Source of the DNA: Actinoplanes italicus
Lineage (GTDB): Bacteria; Actinomycetota; Actinomycetes; Mycobacteriales; Micromonosporaceae
DNA: 64,000 nt
Reading direction: 5' to 3'
Assembly (NCBI RefSeq): GCF_003001815.1
Contig: NZ_PVMZ01000014.1
Location: forward strand, 1-64,000
Shown here: positions 1 to 8,064 of the stretch, piece by piece
Position numbering within the stretch: position 1 is the stretch's first letter
How the letters are laid out: every line of letters begins with the position of its first letter
Notes under the pieces: generated by a model
What the model saw: only the letters and a program-made list of their open reading frames with translations
Told to the model about the DNA's origin: nothing
Database searches by the model: none
Program-made: the position numbers and the translations under genes

Positions 1-90
1 GAATCCTAGACCTGTCCGAAGACAAGCCCGGGTATTGCCATAATTGGCACTGGCTTATCAAGCACCCTGTTGAGTTCTCAAAGAACAACC
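1..90 (-). promoter_or_regulatory. rRNA operon leader (16S lies off the left edge)
   Basis: Read on the minus strand, positions 89-67 give the conserved actinobacterial pre-16S leader element (TTCTTTGAGAACTCAACAG), normally involved in antitermination and processing just upstream of 16S. It is followed towards the edge by short inverted repeats such as TGCCAATTATGGCA. The 16S gene itself is not inside the window. The call rests on recognising this leader motif and on the two strong promoters behind it. Confidence 0.75.
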
Positions 91-143
91 GCACACCATT
101 CTGCGACCCGCTTCCGCGGCCCGCCCTCCGGGGCACTCGCTCT

Positions 144-171
144 ACTTTACCCGCCGTTTCCGCCGTGTCAA
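144..171 (-). promoter_or_regulatory. rrn promoter P2
   Basis: On the minus strand TTGACA (171-166) is followed after 16 bases by TAAAGT (149-144), close to the sigma-70-type consensus for actinobacterial rrn promoters (TANNNT -10). It lies about 55 bases before the conserved pre-16S leader motif. Confidence 0.7.
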
Positions 172-326
172 ATCCGCGTTTCGCAACCGAATTCGACAAA
201 CGAAAACACACCACAGCACGCGATCGAGTTGATCGCCTTACTAAGGTTGTGGGTTCCTCCAGGACGGCCGCGCCGGGCCCGATCAACGGTCCCGCTCGCT
301 CGCCCGTCTCCCTGGCGGCTCGGTAA

Positions 327-355
327 ACACTACTCGTCCGCCCGGGCAACTCCAA
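327..355 (-). promoter_or_regulatory. rrn promoter P1
   Basis: On the minus strand TTGGAG (355-350), a 17-base spacer and TAGTGT (332-327) form a second promoter upstream of P2. It sits directly behind the tyrS terminator, so rRNA transcription would start independently of tyrS. Confidence 0.55.
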
Positions 356-396
356 ATCGGGGTCGGGGCGACGACGGTCACACCCGGAAAAGCTAA

Positions 397-428
397 GGCG
401 CCGACTCCCACGAAGGGGAGCCGGCGCC
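397..428 (-). terminator. tyrS terminator
   Basis: GGCGCCGACTCCC and GGGGAGCCGGCGCC form a long GC-rich hairpin (one mismatch) just after the tyrS stop. On the minus strand it is followed by TTAGCTTTTCC. It separates tyrS from the rrn promoters. Confidence 0.8.
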
Positions 429-441
429 GGGAAAACGCAGG

Positions 442-1698
442 TCAGGGCAGGACTTCGACGCCGGCGAAGGTGCGCTTGCCGCGGCGGAGAACCAGGAAGC
501 GGCCGTGCAGGAGTGCGGACTGCGGAATCACGGCCTCACCGTCGGTGATCCGTTCGTTGTTCAGGTACGCCCCGCCCTCGGTGATCGTCCGGCGAGCCTC
601 GTTCGCGGACGCCACGAGACCCGACTCCTTGAGCAGCACACCCACGGCCGGGAGCTCACCCCGTACCGGATGAAGGCCTGCCTCGGACAAAGCGGCGCGC
701 AACGTGTCCGCGGACAGCTCGTCCAGCGAACCCCGCCCGAAGAGTGCCTGGCTCGCGGCGACCGCCTGCCGGGCCTCCTCCTCACCGTGCACCAGGGCCG
801 TCAGCTCCTCGGCGAGCGCCCGCTGCGCGAGCCGGGCCTGCGGCCGCTCCGCGGTCGCCTTCTCCAGCTCCTCGAGCTCCTCGCGGGACTTGAAGCTGAA
901 GTAGCGCAGGTACTGGTTGACGTCGCGGTCGTCGCTGTTGATCCAGAACTGGTAGAAGGAGTACGGCGTGGTCATGCTCGGGTCGAGCCAGACGGCGCCG
1001 CCCTCGGTCTTGCCGAACTTGGTGCCGTCGGCCTTGAGGACCAGCGGGGTGACGAAGGCGTTGACCGGGCCGGCGCCGCGGCGGCGGACGAAGTCGACGC
1101 CGGCGGTGATGTTGCCCCACTGGTCGGAGCCGCCGAACTGCAGCTGGCAGCCGTGCTGGACGTGCAGCTGGTAGAAGTCGTTGGACTGGAGCAGCTGGTA
1201 GCTGAACTCGGTGAAGCTGATGCCACTTTCGAGGCGGTTGCGCACCACGTCGCGGGCCAGCATCTTGTTGACCGGGAAGTGCTTGCCGACGTCGCGGAGG
1301 AAGTCGACCACCGACATCGGGCCGGTCCAGTCGAGGTTGTTGACCAGAGTCGCGGCGTTGTCACCGTCGTAGGTGACGAACGGCGAGAGCTGGGTACGGA
1401 TGCGCTGCACCCAGCCCTCGACCACCTCGGGCGGGTTGAGGCTGCGCTCACTGGACTCCCGCGGGTCGCCGATCTGGCCGGTGGCGCCGCCGACGAGCAG
1501 CAGCGGGCGGTGTCCGGCGAGCTGGAGACGGCGCGCGGTGCACACCTGCATGAGGTGACCGACGTGCAGTGAGGCGGCGGTGGGGTCGAAGCCGACATAG
1601 AACGTGATCGAGCCGCCGTCGAGCTTCTTGCGGAGCTCGTCGGGGTCGGTCGAGTCCTGGATCAGTCCGCGCCACAACAGGTCGTCTACGAGAGTCAC
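442..1698 (-). CDS. tyrS: Tyrosyl-tRNA synthetase
   Basis: Cytoplasmic class I aminoacyl-tRNA synthetase that charges tRNA-Tyr. The translation shows the HIGH signature as HVGH (about residues 45-48), the GFDPTA substrate segment before it, the KMSKS loop as KFGKT, and a C-terminal S4-like RNA-binding domain (RRTITEGGAYLNNERI). I chose the GTG at 1698 (418 aa), which begins VTLVDDLLWRGLIQ as in homologues and has GGGAGA about nine bases upstream; an in-frame ATG at 1725 would add nine residues unlike the family. It lies directly upstream of the rrn promoters, an arrangement also known for rrnB of fast-growing mycobacteria. It is divergent from the PPK2 gene, and no T-box leader is visible in the short gap. 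Confidence 0.95.
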   Translation of the reverse strand: MTLVDDLLWRGLIQDSTDPDELRKKLDGGSITFYVGFDPTAASLHVGHLMQVCTARRLQLAGHRPLLLVGGATGQIGDPRESSERSLNPPEVVEGWVQRIRTQLSPFVTYDGDNAATLVNNLDWTGPMSVVDFLRDVGKHFPVNKMLARDVVRNRLESGISFTEFSYQLLQSNDFYQLHVQHGCQLQFGGSDQWGNITAGVDFVRRRGAGPVNAFVTPLVLKADGTKFGKTEGGAVWLDPSMTTPYSFYQFWINSDDRDVNQYLRYFSFKSREELEELEKATAERPQARLAQRALAEELTALVHGEEEARQAVAASQALFGRGSLDELSADTLRAALSEAGLHPVRGELPAVGVLLKESGLVASANEARRTITEGGAYLNNERITDGEAVIPQSALLHGRFLVLRRGKRTFAGVEVLP

Positions 1699-1744
1699 GT
1701 CTCGGATTCTCCCGCACGGCCTCATATAGAGCGATCCTGGGTGG

Positions 1745-2524
1745 ATGGGTCACCTGGGTAGCGCGAATCCCCCGTACGAGATCTCGAAGAAGAAGGCCGA
1801 GGCGCGGCTGGCCGCGGCACAGGAACGGCTGTTGCGATTGCGGTTGCTGGTGGGCGGTCAGATCGGTCCCAAGAAGATCGGCCCGCCGCTGTGCGTCGTC
1901 TTCGAGGGCTGGGACGCCTCGGGCAAGGGCGGTGCGATCAAACGGCTGGTGGCACCCCTGGACCCCCGGCATGTACGCGTCGCACAGTTCGCCGCGCCGA
2001 CCTATGACGAGAAGCGGCACCACTTCCTGCAGCGGTTCTGGAACGTGCTGCCGGGCTTCGGCGGGATGGCGGTGCTGGACCGGTCCTGGTACGGGCGGGT
2101 GCTGGTGGAACGGGTCGAGGGCTTCGCGACCGGCGAGCAGTGGAAGCGGGCGTACGAGGAGATCGCCGAGTTCGAGCGGACGCTGACCGCCGAGGGCATG
2201 ATCCTGATCAAGTTCTGGATGCACGTGTCGGACGACGAGCAGCTGAGGCGGTTCGAGAGCCGGCGTACGGATCCGTTGCGGCAATGGAAGCTGACCGACG
2301 AGGACTGGCGGAACCGGGAGAAGCGCCCGGCGTACGAGGCGGCGGTCGAGGAGATGATCGACCGGACGGACCGGCCGAAGGCACGCTGGCACGTGGTGGC
2401 GGGCGACGACAAGCCGTACGCGCGGCTGGCGGTGGTCGAGAAGGTCTGCAACGTGCTGGAGACGAAGCTGGAGAAGCGGGGTTACGACCTGCGGGCAGCC
2501 GACCATGGCGTTTTGACCGAATAA
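1745..2524 (+). CDS. Polyphosphate kinase 2 family protein
   Basis: A 259-aa PPK2-family P-loop kinase that would transfer phosphate between polyphosphate and nucleotides. The Walker A region reads EGWDASGKGGAIKR (about residues 53-66), the Walker B-like segment VLDRSWYGRV follows around residue 110, and the lid region contains SRRTDPLRQWKLTDEDWRNR. The length fits a one-domain PPK2. Which class (ADP, AMP or GDP/GTP preference) cannot be assigned from motifs alone. It is divergent from tyrS with only about 45 bases between the starts, so the promoters must overlap. Confidence 0.85.
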   Translation: MGHLGSANPPYEISKKKAEARLAAAQERLLRLRLLVGGQIGPKKIGPPLCVVFEGWDASGKGGAIKRLVAPLDPRHVRVAQFAAPTYDEKRHHFLQRFWNVLPGFGGMAVLDRSWYGRVLVERVEGFATGEQWKRAYEEIAEFERTLTAEGMILIKFWMHVSDDEQLRRFESRRTDPLRQWKLTDEDWRNREKRPAYEAAVEEMIDRTDRPKARWHVVAGDDKPYARLAVVEKVCNVLETKLEKRGYDLRAADHGVLTE

Positions 2525-2540
2525 ACGGACATATGCCCGA

Positions 2541-2546
2541 TACCCT
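2541..2546 (+). promoter_or_regulatory. -10 box of a leaderless gene
   Basis: TACCCT ends exactly six bases before the ATG at 2553, the spacing expected when the start codon is the first transcribed base. Confidence 0.55.
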
Positions 2547-2552
2547 AGCAGG

Positions 2553-3065
2553 ATGACCATGAGCAGGAAGTCAATTTCCCGCGTCACCCTGCTGCTGGGT
2601 CTCGCGGCGAGCACCGCCGGTCCGGCCGGACCGGCCTACGCCTCCAACGAGCCGGTCGGCACCCAGGTCGCGGCGACCGCCGTCCAGGCGGCGCCGATCC
2701 TGGCCACCGCACAGGAGGAGGCACCGGATCAGGCCGCTCCCAAGGCCGTCCAGGTCTCCGTGAAGCGGACCCGCGGCAAGTACAACCAGTCGATCTTCCA
2801 GGTGTCCGGCGGTGCCAGGGAGGCCGGTGAGGTGCTGCGGCTGGCCTCCAGCCCGGCCTTCCGGAGCCTGGGCCCGCACTACCTGCCGGACGACAGATCG
2901 GGCCGCTACCGGTACGAGGTGACCGTCCTCTACCGCACCGGCAAGTACAAGAAGGTCGTCACCTACTCGAACACCCCGGGCGCGCCACGGGTGCTCGTCG
3001 AGTTGATCCACAAGGTGGAGAACATGCCGGCGCCGTCCTTCCCGCCCGGCTTCCCCTTCAACTGA
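2553..3065 (+). CDS. Small secreted protein of unknown function
   Basis: 170 aa. The N-terminus has basic residues (MTMSRKSISR), a hydrophobic core and a likely signal-peptidase site near AYA-SN (residue 30), so it is probably exported. After an Ala/Pro/Gln-rich linker, the region from about residue 65 carries KRTRGKYNQSIFQVSG and ends with a Pro-rich tail (APSFPPGFPFN). I do not recognise a family. The start is supported by the -10 box six bases upstream; a second ATG at 2559 is possible. It converges on ptsI with a shared hairpin between them. Confidence 0.6.
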   Translation: MTMSRKSISRVTLLLGLAASTAGPAGPAYASNEPVGTQVAATAVQAAPILATAQEEAPDQAAPKAVQVSVKRTRGKYNQSIFQVSGGAREAGEVLRLASSPAFRSLGPHYLPDDRSGRYRYEVTVLYRTGKYKKVVTYSNTPGAPRVLVELIHKVENMPAPSFPPGFPFN

Positions 3066-3091
3066 GAAGACGGAAGTCGGCCGAGTAGACG

Positions 3092-3117
3092 AGGGCCTCC
3101 CCCGCCAGGGAGGCCCT
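3092..3117. terminator. Bidirectional terminator between secreted protein and ptsI
   Basis: AGGGCCTCCC and GGGAGGCCCT form a perfect 10-bp stem with a 6-base loop between two convergent stops (3065 and 3123). The plus-strand side continues TCTCGTC. Confidence 0.75.
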
Positions 3118-3122
3118 TCTCG

Positions 3123-4766
3123 TCACACGGCGAGCTTGCGGGCCGACGCGGCGTCCGGCGCGGCCACCGCCGACGCGGCCAGGCGACGGCACTCGGCCTC
3201 GGTGCGCGCGGCCAGCGCCGCCCGGACCGGACCGATCGCACGCGGCGACATGGACAGACTCGTCACGCCGAGACCGACGAGCACCGGGGCGAGCAGCGGA
3301 TCGGACGCCGCCTCACCGCACACCCCGACGGGTTTGCCCACCGCCCGGCCGGCCTCTCCGCACACGCCTATGAGCTGCAGCAACGCCGGCTGCCACGGGT
3401 CGAGCAGGTCGGCCAGGTCGCCGCACATCCGGTCGGCGGCGAAGGTGTACTGGCTCAGGTCGTTCGTGCCGATGCTCAGGAAGTCGACGACCTTCAGCAG
3501 GTCGGCGGCGCGCAGCGCGGCGGCCGGCACCTCGATCATCACACCGGCCTTCGGCAGCCCGGCGTCGTACACGGCCGTCGCGAAATCCGTCGCCTCGGCG
3601 AGGGTGGACACCATCGGCGCCATCACCCAGACGTCGGCGCCGGTCTGCGACCGGGCCGCAGCGATCGCGGCGAGCTGCGTGGTGAGCACGTCCGGGCGCT
3701 GCCGCGCCACGCGCAGGCCGCGGACACCCAGGGCGGGATTGGGCTCACCGTCCTGGTTCAGGAACGGCAACGGCTTGTCGGCGCCGGCATCGAGGGTACG
3801 GATGACGACGCGCCGACCGGCCATGGCGGTGAACACGTCCCGGTACGCGGCGATCTGCTCGTCGAGGGCCGGCTCCTGGGCACGGTCGAGGAAGAGCAGC
3901 TCGGTACGGAACAGGCCGACACCCTCGGCGTGCGCCTCGTCGGCGGCGGGCACGTTCTTCGCGGAACCGACGTTGGCGAGGAGCTTCACCCCGTACCCGT
4001 CAGAGGTCTGCCCCGGACCGGTCGAACCGGAGGCCGCGGCTGCCACCTGCGCCGCCGCATCCGCCGCGGCCCTGGCCTCGGCCTCGTCGACGCCCACCCG
4101 GACCTGCCCGGAGGAGCCGTCGAGCAGCACGATCGTGCCGTCCGGCACGGCGAGGGCGCCGGAGCAGGCGACCACCGCCGGCAGGCCCAGCGCACGGGCC
4201 AGGATGGCGGTGTGGCTGGTCGGGCCACCGACCTCGGTGACCAGGCCGATCACCTGTTCCGGGTCGAGGTCGGCGGTGTCGGCCGGCGCCAGGTCGCGGG
4301 CCGCGAGGACGTAGGGGTGGCCGGGCGCGGGGACTCCCGGCATCGGCAGGCCGAGCAGGACGGCGACCGCCCGGTCCCGGAGGTCGTCCAGGTCGGCGAC
4401 ACGTTCGGCGAGATATCCGCCCGCGGCGGCGAACGCCTCCCGGAACGTGGCGAACGCGCCGTCGATCGCGTGCGGCGCGTCGTGGCCGTCGTCGATGAGC
4501 TCGCGTACGCCGTCGCGCAACTCCTCGTCGCCGGCCATCAGCGCCTCGGCCCGCAGCACCTCGGCGACCGTGTCGTCGGTCGCACGATCGGCACGGCGGC
4601 CGAGTTCGGCGACCACCTCGGCGAGCGCGGCCTCGGCCCTGGTGTATTCGGCGGCCGCGTCGGTGACCGGGACGGGGGCCGGGAGTGCCGGGGCGGCCGC
4701 GATCCGCAACAGCGGACCGGCGGCGATCCCGGCGCACACCCCGATGCCGGTGAGCACCTCAGACAT
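3123..4766 (-). CDS. ptsI: PTS enzyme I (phosphoenolpyruvate-protein phosphotransferase)
   Basis: 547 aa, close to the usual enzyme I length. It autophosphorylates from phosphoenolpyruvate and passes the phosphate to HPr. The phospho-histidine motif GGPTSHTAIL places the active His near residue 185. The PEP-binding TIM-barrel half contains FRTELLFLDR, RTLDAGADKPLPFL and the C-terminal GVCGEAA cysteine motif. I chose the ATG at 4766 (MSEVLTGIGV); it overlaps the end of ptsH by eight bases, so the two are translationally coupled. Upstream in-frame starts lie inside ptsH and lack family similarity. Confidence 0.95.
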   Translation of the reverse strand: MSEVLTGIGVCAGIAAGPLLRIAAAPALPAPVPVTDAAAEYTRAEAALAEVVAELGRRADRATDDTVAEVLRAEALMAGDEELRDGVRELIDDGHDAPHAIDGAFATFREAFAAAGGYLAERVADLDDLRDRAVAVLLGLPMPGVPAPGHPYVLAARDLAPADTADLDPEQVIGLVTEVGGPTSHTAILARALGLPAVVACSGALAVPDGTIVLLDGSSGQVRVGVDEAEARAAADAAAQVAAAASGSTGPGQTSDGYGVKLLANVGSAKNVPAADEAHAEGVGLFRTELLFLDRAQEPALDEQIAAYRDVFTAMAGRRVVIRTLDAGADKPLPFLNQDGEPNPALGVRGLRVARQRPDVLTTQLAAIAAARSQTGADVWVMAPMVSTLAEATDFATAVYDAGLPKAGVMIEVPAAALRAADLLKVVDFLSIGTNDLSQYTFAADRMCGDLADLLDPWQPALLQLIGVCGEAGRAVGKPVGVCGEAASDPLLAPVLVGLGVTSLSMSPRAIGPVRAALAARTEAECRRLAASAVAAPDAASARKLAV

Positions 4767-5031
4767 CGGCGTCCAGGTCCTTCGCCAGCAGCTCGGCCAG
4801 GCTGTCCAGGGCTTCGTCGGCGCCGTCACCCTCGGCTTCCAGGATCACCTCGGTGCCCTGTTTGGCCCCGAGGGCGAGCACCGACAGCATGCTCTTGGCG
4901 GGCACCGGCTTGCGGTCGCCGGACCGGATCGTGACCTTGACCGGGGCTTTCGCGGCCGCTTCCACGAAGATCTTCGCGGGGCGGGCGTGCAGGCCGCTGC
5001 TGGAACCGACGGTCACCGTACGCGTAGGCAT
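4759..5031 (-). CDS. ptsH: PTS phosphocarrier protein HPr
   Basis: 90 aa. HPr accepts phosphate from enzyme I at His15 (SGLHARPA) and passes it to EIIA. A serine near residue 47 (KSMLSVLALGA) corresponds to the regulatory serine of Gram-positive HPr; whether it is phosphorylated here is unknown. The start ATG at 5031 has AAGGAG five to six bases upstream. It lies nine bases after the dehydrogenase stop and overlaps ptsI. Confidence 0.95.
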   Translation of the reverse strand: MPTRTVTVGSSSGLHARPAKIFVEAAAKAPVKVTIRSGDRKPVPAKSMLSVLALGAKQGTEVILEAEGDGADEALDSLAELLAKDLDADV

Positions 5032-5040
5032 GGAAACTCC

Positions 5041-6081
5041 TTAAGGCTCGATGGTGACCTTGATGGCCTCGCCGCGGGCGACGATCCCGAACGCGTCGAT
5101 CGCGCTCTCCAGCGGCAGGCGGTGGGTGATGAGGTCGGCGACCGGCACCGCGCCGGTGGCGACCAGGTTGAGGGCCTCGGCGTTGTGCGCCGGGCTGGAC
5201 CCGTTGGCGCCGACGATCATCAGCTCCCGGTAGTGGACCAGGTTCGAGTCGCAGGTGATGGTCGGGTTGTCCTTGGGCAGACCGCCGAAGAAGCTGATCC
5301 GGCCCTGCCGGGCGGCCATCTGGATGGCCTGCTCCTGCGCCTTGCCGGAGGCGGCCGCCGTGATGATCACGTCGGCGCCGCGGCCGTCGGTGAGCCTGAG
5401 GACCTCCTCGATCGGGTCGACCTCGCCGGCGCAGATCGCCGCGTCCGGCTTGACCAGGTCGGCGGCCATCTCCAGACGCTGACGGCTGAGCTCGACCAGG
5501 AACACGCGGGCGGCGCCGCGGGCCCGGGCCAGCCGCACGTGGAGGCAGCCGATCGGGCCGGAACCGATGACGACCACGTCGTCGCCCTCGCCCACCCGTG
5601 CCAGGTTCTGCGCGTTGAGGGCGCAGGCCAGCGGCTCGGCCACCGACGCCTCGGCGAACGAGACGCCGTCCGGGATCCGGTTCAGGCCGTCGACCTTGAG
5701 CACCTCGCGGGGCACCACCATGTACTGGGCGAAGCCGCCCTCGAAGTGGTAGCCCATCGAGACCTGGTTCGGGCAGATCGTCATCCGGCCGCGCTCGCAC
5801 TCGGCGCACTCGCCGCACGGGATCGCGGCGATGACCTGCACCCGGTCACCGGTCGACCAGCCGTCGACTCCGTCTCCGACCTGCACGATCTCGCCGGCGA
5901 TCTCGTGGCCCATCACCCGGGGCGGGTGGATGTGGTGGTGGCCGAACTTCGAGATCTTGACGTCGGTGCCACAGGTGGAGCAGTTCCGCACCCGGATCTT
6001 GACCTCGCCGGGGCCGGCCTCGGGCTCGGGCGCGTCCTCGAACCGGACGTCGCCGGGGGCGTGGAATCGTACGACCTTCAT
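5041..6081 (-). CDS. Zinc-dependent MDR dehydrogenase, probable polyol-phosphate dehydrogenase
   Basis: 346-aa medium-chain dehydrogenase. Catalytic zinc ligands appear in NCSTCGTD and MGHEIAG; the structural zinc lobe is CGECAECERGRMTIC; the nucleotide fold is GSGPIG, followed by an acidic residue (LVELSRQRLE) typical of NAD preference. The family includes sorbitol, threonine, galactitol-1-phosphate and arabinitol-phosphate dehydrogenases. Its position inside a PTS operon, overlapping the EIIA gene by four bases (ATGA), suggests it oxidises the phosphorylated polyol made by the PTS. No MtlD-type mannitol-1-phosphate dehydrogenase is present, so this enzyme probably takes that role. The exact substrate is inference. 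Confidence 0.8.
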   Translation of the reverse strand: MKVVRFHAPGDVRFEDAPEPEAGPGEVKIRVRNCSTCGTDVKISKFGHHHIHPPRVMGHEIAGEIVQVGDGVDGWSTGDRVQVIAAIPCGECAECERGRMTICPNQVSMGYHFEGGFAQYMVVPREVLKVDGLNRIPDGVSFAEASVAEPLACALNAQNLARVGEGDDVVVIGSGPIGCLHVRLARARGAARVFLVELSRQRLEMAADLVKPDAAICAGEVDPIEEVLRLTDGRGADVIITAAASGKAQEQAIQMAARQGRISFFGGLPKDNPTITCDSNLVHYRELMIVGANGSSPAHNAEALNLVATGAVPVADLITHRLPLESAIDAFGIVARGEAIKVTIEP

Positions 6082-6527
6082 TGTTTCGCTTCCTCCTGGA
6101 TGCTCCCGAGAAGCCGGGTCACGGTCTCGGGTTCGGTGGCCTCACGCAGTTCGCGGGCCTGGTCCTCGTCGAGCAGGATCTCGGCGAGAGCGGCTAGAAG
6201 TTCGACGTGCCCGTCGCCCTTGGCGGCGATGGCCACGCAGAGCGTGACCGGCTCGCCGTCCCAGTCGACGGTCTCCGGGAAGCGCAGCACCGCGAGGGCG
6301 TCGCGCTTGACCAGGTCCTTGCCGGCGAGGGTGCCGTGCGGGATGGCGACCCCCTCGCCGACATAGGTGGAGATCGACTGCTCCCGGGCCAGCATCGCGT
6401 CGATGTAGCCCTCCTCGGCGGCGCCGATCTCGACCAGGACCTCGCCGCAGCGTCGGATCGCGTCGTCGCGGCTGCCGGCCGTCTCCCCGAGCCGGATGGC
6501 CCGGGGATCGAGCAACTGGTCAGACAT
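6078..6527 (-). CDS. PTS EIIA component, mannitol/fructose family
   Basis: 149 aa. It receives phosphate from HPr at His64 in GEGVAIPHGT and passes it to EIIB. The fold and motif match EIIA of the mannitol type (MtlF-like): LAREQSISTYVGEGVAIPHG and a C-terminal LLDEDQARELREA segment. It overlaps the EIIB gene by eight bases (ATGTCTGA, the same overlap as ptsH/ptsI) and the dehydrogenase by four. Confidence 0.9.
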   Translation of the reverse strand: MSDQLLDPRAIRLGETAGSRDDAIRRCGEVLVEIGAAEEGYIDAMLAREQSISTYVGEGVAIPHGTLAGKDLVKRDALAVLRFPETVDWDGEPVTLCVAIAAKGDGHVELLAALAEILLDEDQARELREATEPETVTRLLGSIQEEAKQ

Positions 6528-6828
6528 TGAGATCGGTCCCCTGCTGGATGGCCTTGACCACGCGGTTCACGGCCGGGTCGCCGAGGAAGATCTGGAACGG
6601 CACGATCGGCTTGTCCGGCGCGACCAGGCGGGCGCGGGCGGCCAGGCCGCTGTGGCAGACCACCACGTCGGCATCGGCCGGGATCGAGTTCACCGGGGTG
6701 TGCTCGACCGCTACCCCTGACTTGCCGAGCTGCTTGCGCAGGGTGCTGGCCAGCATCACGCTGCTGCCCATCCCCGCGTCACAGGCGACGACGAGTTTGC
6801 GGATGTCCTTGCCGTTGATGGTTGCCAT
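6520..6828 (-). CDS. PTS EIIB component, mannitol type
   Basis: 102 aa. The phosphocysteine is Cys16 in VVACDAGMGSSVML, the signature of mannitol-type EIIB domains, with the GDPAV motif near the C-terminus. It is encoded separately from EIIC, whereas E. coli MtlA fuses C-B-A. The ATG at 6828 has GGAGAG about six bases upstream. It lies 36 bases after the EIIC stop, in a gap holding a 16-bp tandem duplication. Confidence 0.9.
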   Translation of the reverse strand: MATINGKDIRKLVVACDAGMGSSVMLASTLRKQLGKSGVAVEHTPVNSIPADADVVVCHSGLAARARLVAPDKPIVPFQIFLGDPAVNRVVKAIQQGTDLNV

Positions 6829-6864
6829 GACTTCTCTCCTGTGGTGGTTACGCGCCTGCGGTGG

Positions 6865-7986
6865 TTACGCGTTTTCCTTGCGGCTGGACTCCGGGTCGTC
6901 GGCCGTCTCGTCGGGCGTCTCGTCGGGTTCCTGGTCGGACTTCAGCTTGCCGAATCCGAGTAGCAGGGACGCGACTCCGAAGGTGACCGCCGCGGCGATG
7001 ATGACGCCGAGGATCATTCCGACGTGGCTGCCCTTCGCGGTGACGGCGAAGAAGGCGAAGATGCTGCCCGGCGCCGGGGAGGCGACGGTGCCCGCGCCGG
7101 TGATCATGAAGGTCGCGACACCGGCCATGCCACCGGCCATCATGGCGAGGATCAGGCGCGGCTTCATCAGCACGTACGGGAAGTAGATCTCGTGGATGCC
7201 GCCGAAGAAGTGGATGATCATCGCGGCCGGGGTGGTCGGGCGCAGCGACTTCGGGCCGAAGAAGAAGTACGCGAGGAGCAGGCCCAGGCCGGGGCCGGGG
7301 TTCGACTCGATCATGAACAGGATCGACTTGCCGCTCTCCGCCACCTGCTGCACACCGAGCGGGCTGAACACGCCGTGGTTGATGGCGTTGTTCAGGAACA
7401 GCACCTTGGCCGGCTCGACCAGGATCGACACCAGCGGCATGAGGCTGTGGTCGAGCAGCCAGTCGACGCCGTCACCGGCCGCGTTGGTGAGGGTGTTGAC
7501 GACCGGGCCGATGCCGAGCTTGCCGAGGATCGCGAAGCCCGCGCCGACGATGCCGGCGGAGAAGTTGTCGACCAGCATCTCGAAGCCGGGGCGGATCTTG
7601 CCCTCGATGGCGTTGTCGAACAGCTTCAGGACGTACGCGGTGAGCGGGGCGATGATCATCGCGCCGAGGAACATCGGTACGTCGGCACCGACGATGACAC
7701 CCATCGTGGCGGTGGCGCCGACGACGGCGCCGCGCTGGCCGTGGACCATCCGGCCGCCGGTGTAGCCGATCAGGATCGGGAGGAGGTAGGTGATCATCGG
7801 GCCGACGAGCTCGGCCAGGCTCTCGTTCGGCAGCCAGCCGACCGGGATGAACAGGGCCGTGATCAGACCCCAGGCGATGATCGCCCCGATGTTGGGCATC
7901 ACCATGCCGGCGAGGTATCCGCCGAGCTTCTGGACGCGGGCCCGGAAACCGGATCCGCTGACCTCGGGTGTGTACGAAGAGGCCAT
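6865..7986 (-). CDS. PTS EIIC permease, mannitol type
   Basis: 373-aa integral membrane transporter that moves a polyol while EIIB phosphorylates it. It shows multiple hydrophobic segments and the conserved MtlA-like stretches MPNIGAIIAWGLITALF, GYTGGRMVHGQRGAVVGA, LNNAINHG and GGIHEIYFPYVLM; the GIHE glutamate is the substrate-binding residue in the family. The C-terminus ends in an acidic tail rich in Glu, Asp and Thr instead of a fused EIIB. GGAGAT lies eight bases before the ATG. Mannitol is the likeliest substrate, but arabitol or another polyol cannot be excluded. Confidence 0.9.
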   Translation of the reverse strand: MASSYTPEVSGSGFRARVQKLGGYLAGMVMPNIGAIIAWGLITALFIPVGWLPNESLAELVGPMITYLLPILIGYTGGRMVHGQRGAVVGATATMGVIVGADVPMFLGAMIIAPLTAYVLKLFDNAIEGKIRPGFEMLVDNFSAGIVGAGFAILGKLGIGPVVNTLTNAAGDGVDWLLDHSLMPLVSILVEPAKVLFLNNAINHGVFSPLGVQQVAESGKSILFMIESNPGPGLGLLLAYFFFGPKSLRPTTPAAMIIHFFGGIHEIYFPYVLMKPRLILAMMAGGMAGVATFMITGAGTVASPAPGSIFAFFAVTAKGSHVGMILGVIIAAAVTFGVASLLLGFGKLKSDQEPDETPDETADDPESSRKENA

Positions 7987-8064
7987 GAGGGATCTCCATT
8001 TCAGTGTGGAGAGTTATCGGTGGGGGTGGGTCCGGACAGCGCTGACGACGAGCCGGCCGGGGTT

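Noticed and set aside
1699-1744. T-box riboswitch before tyrS
   Set aside because: The gap to the divergent gene is far too short for a T-box leader and shows no T-box motif.
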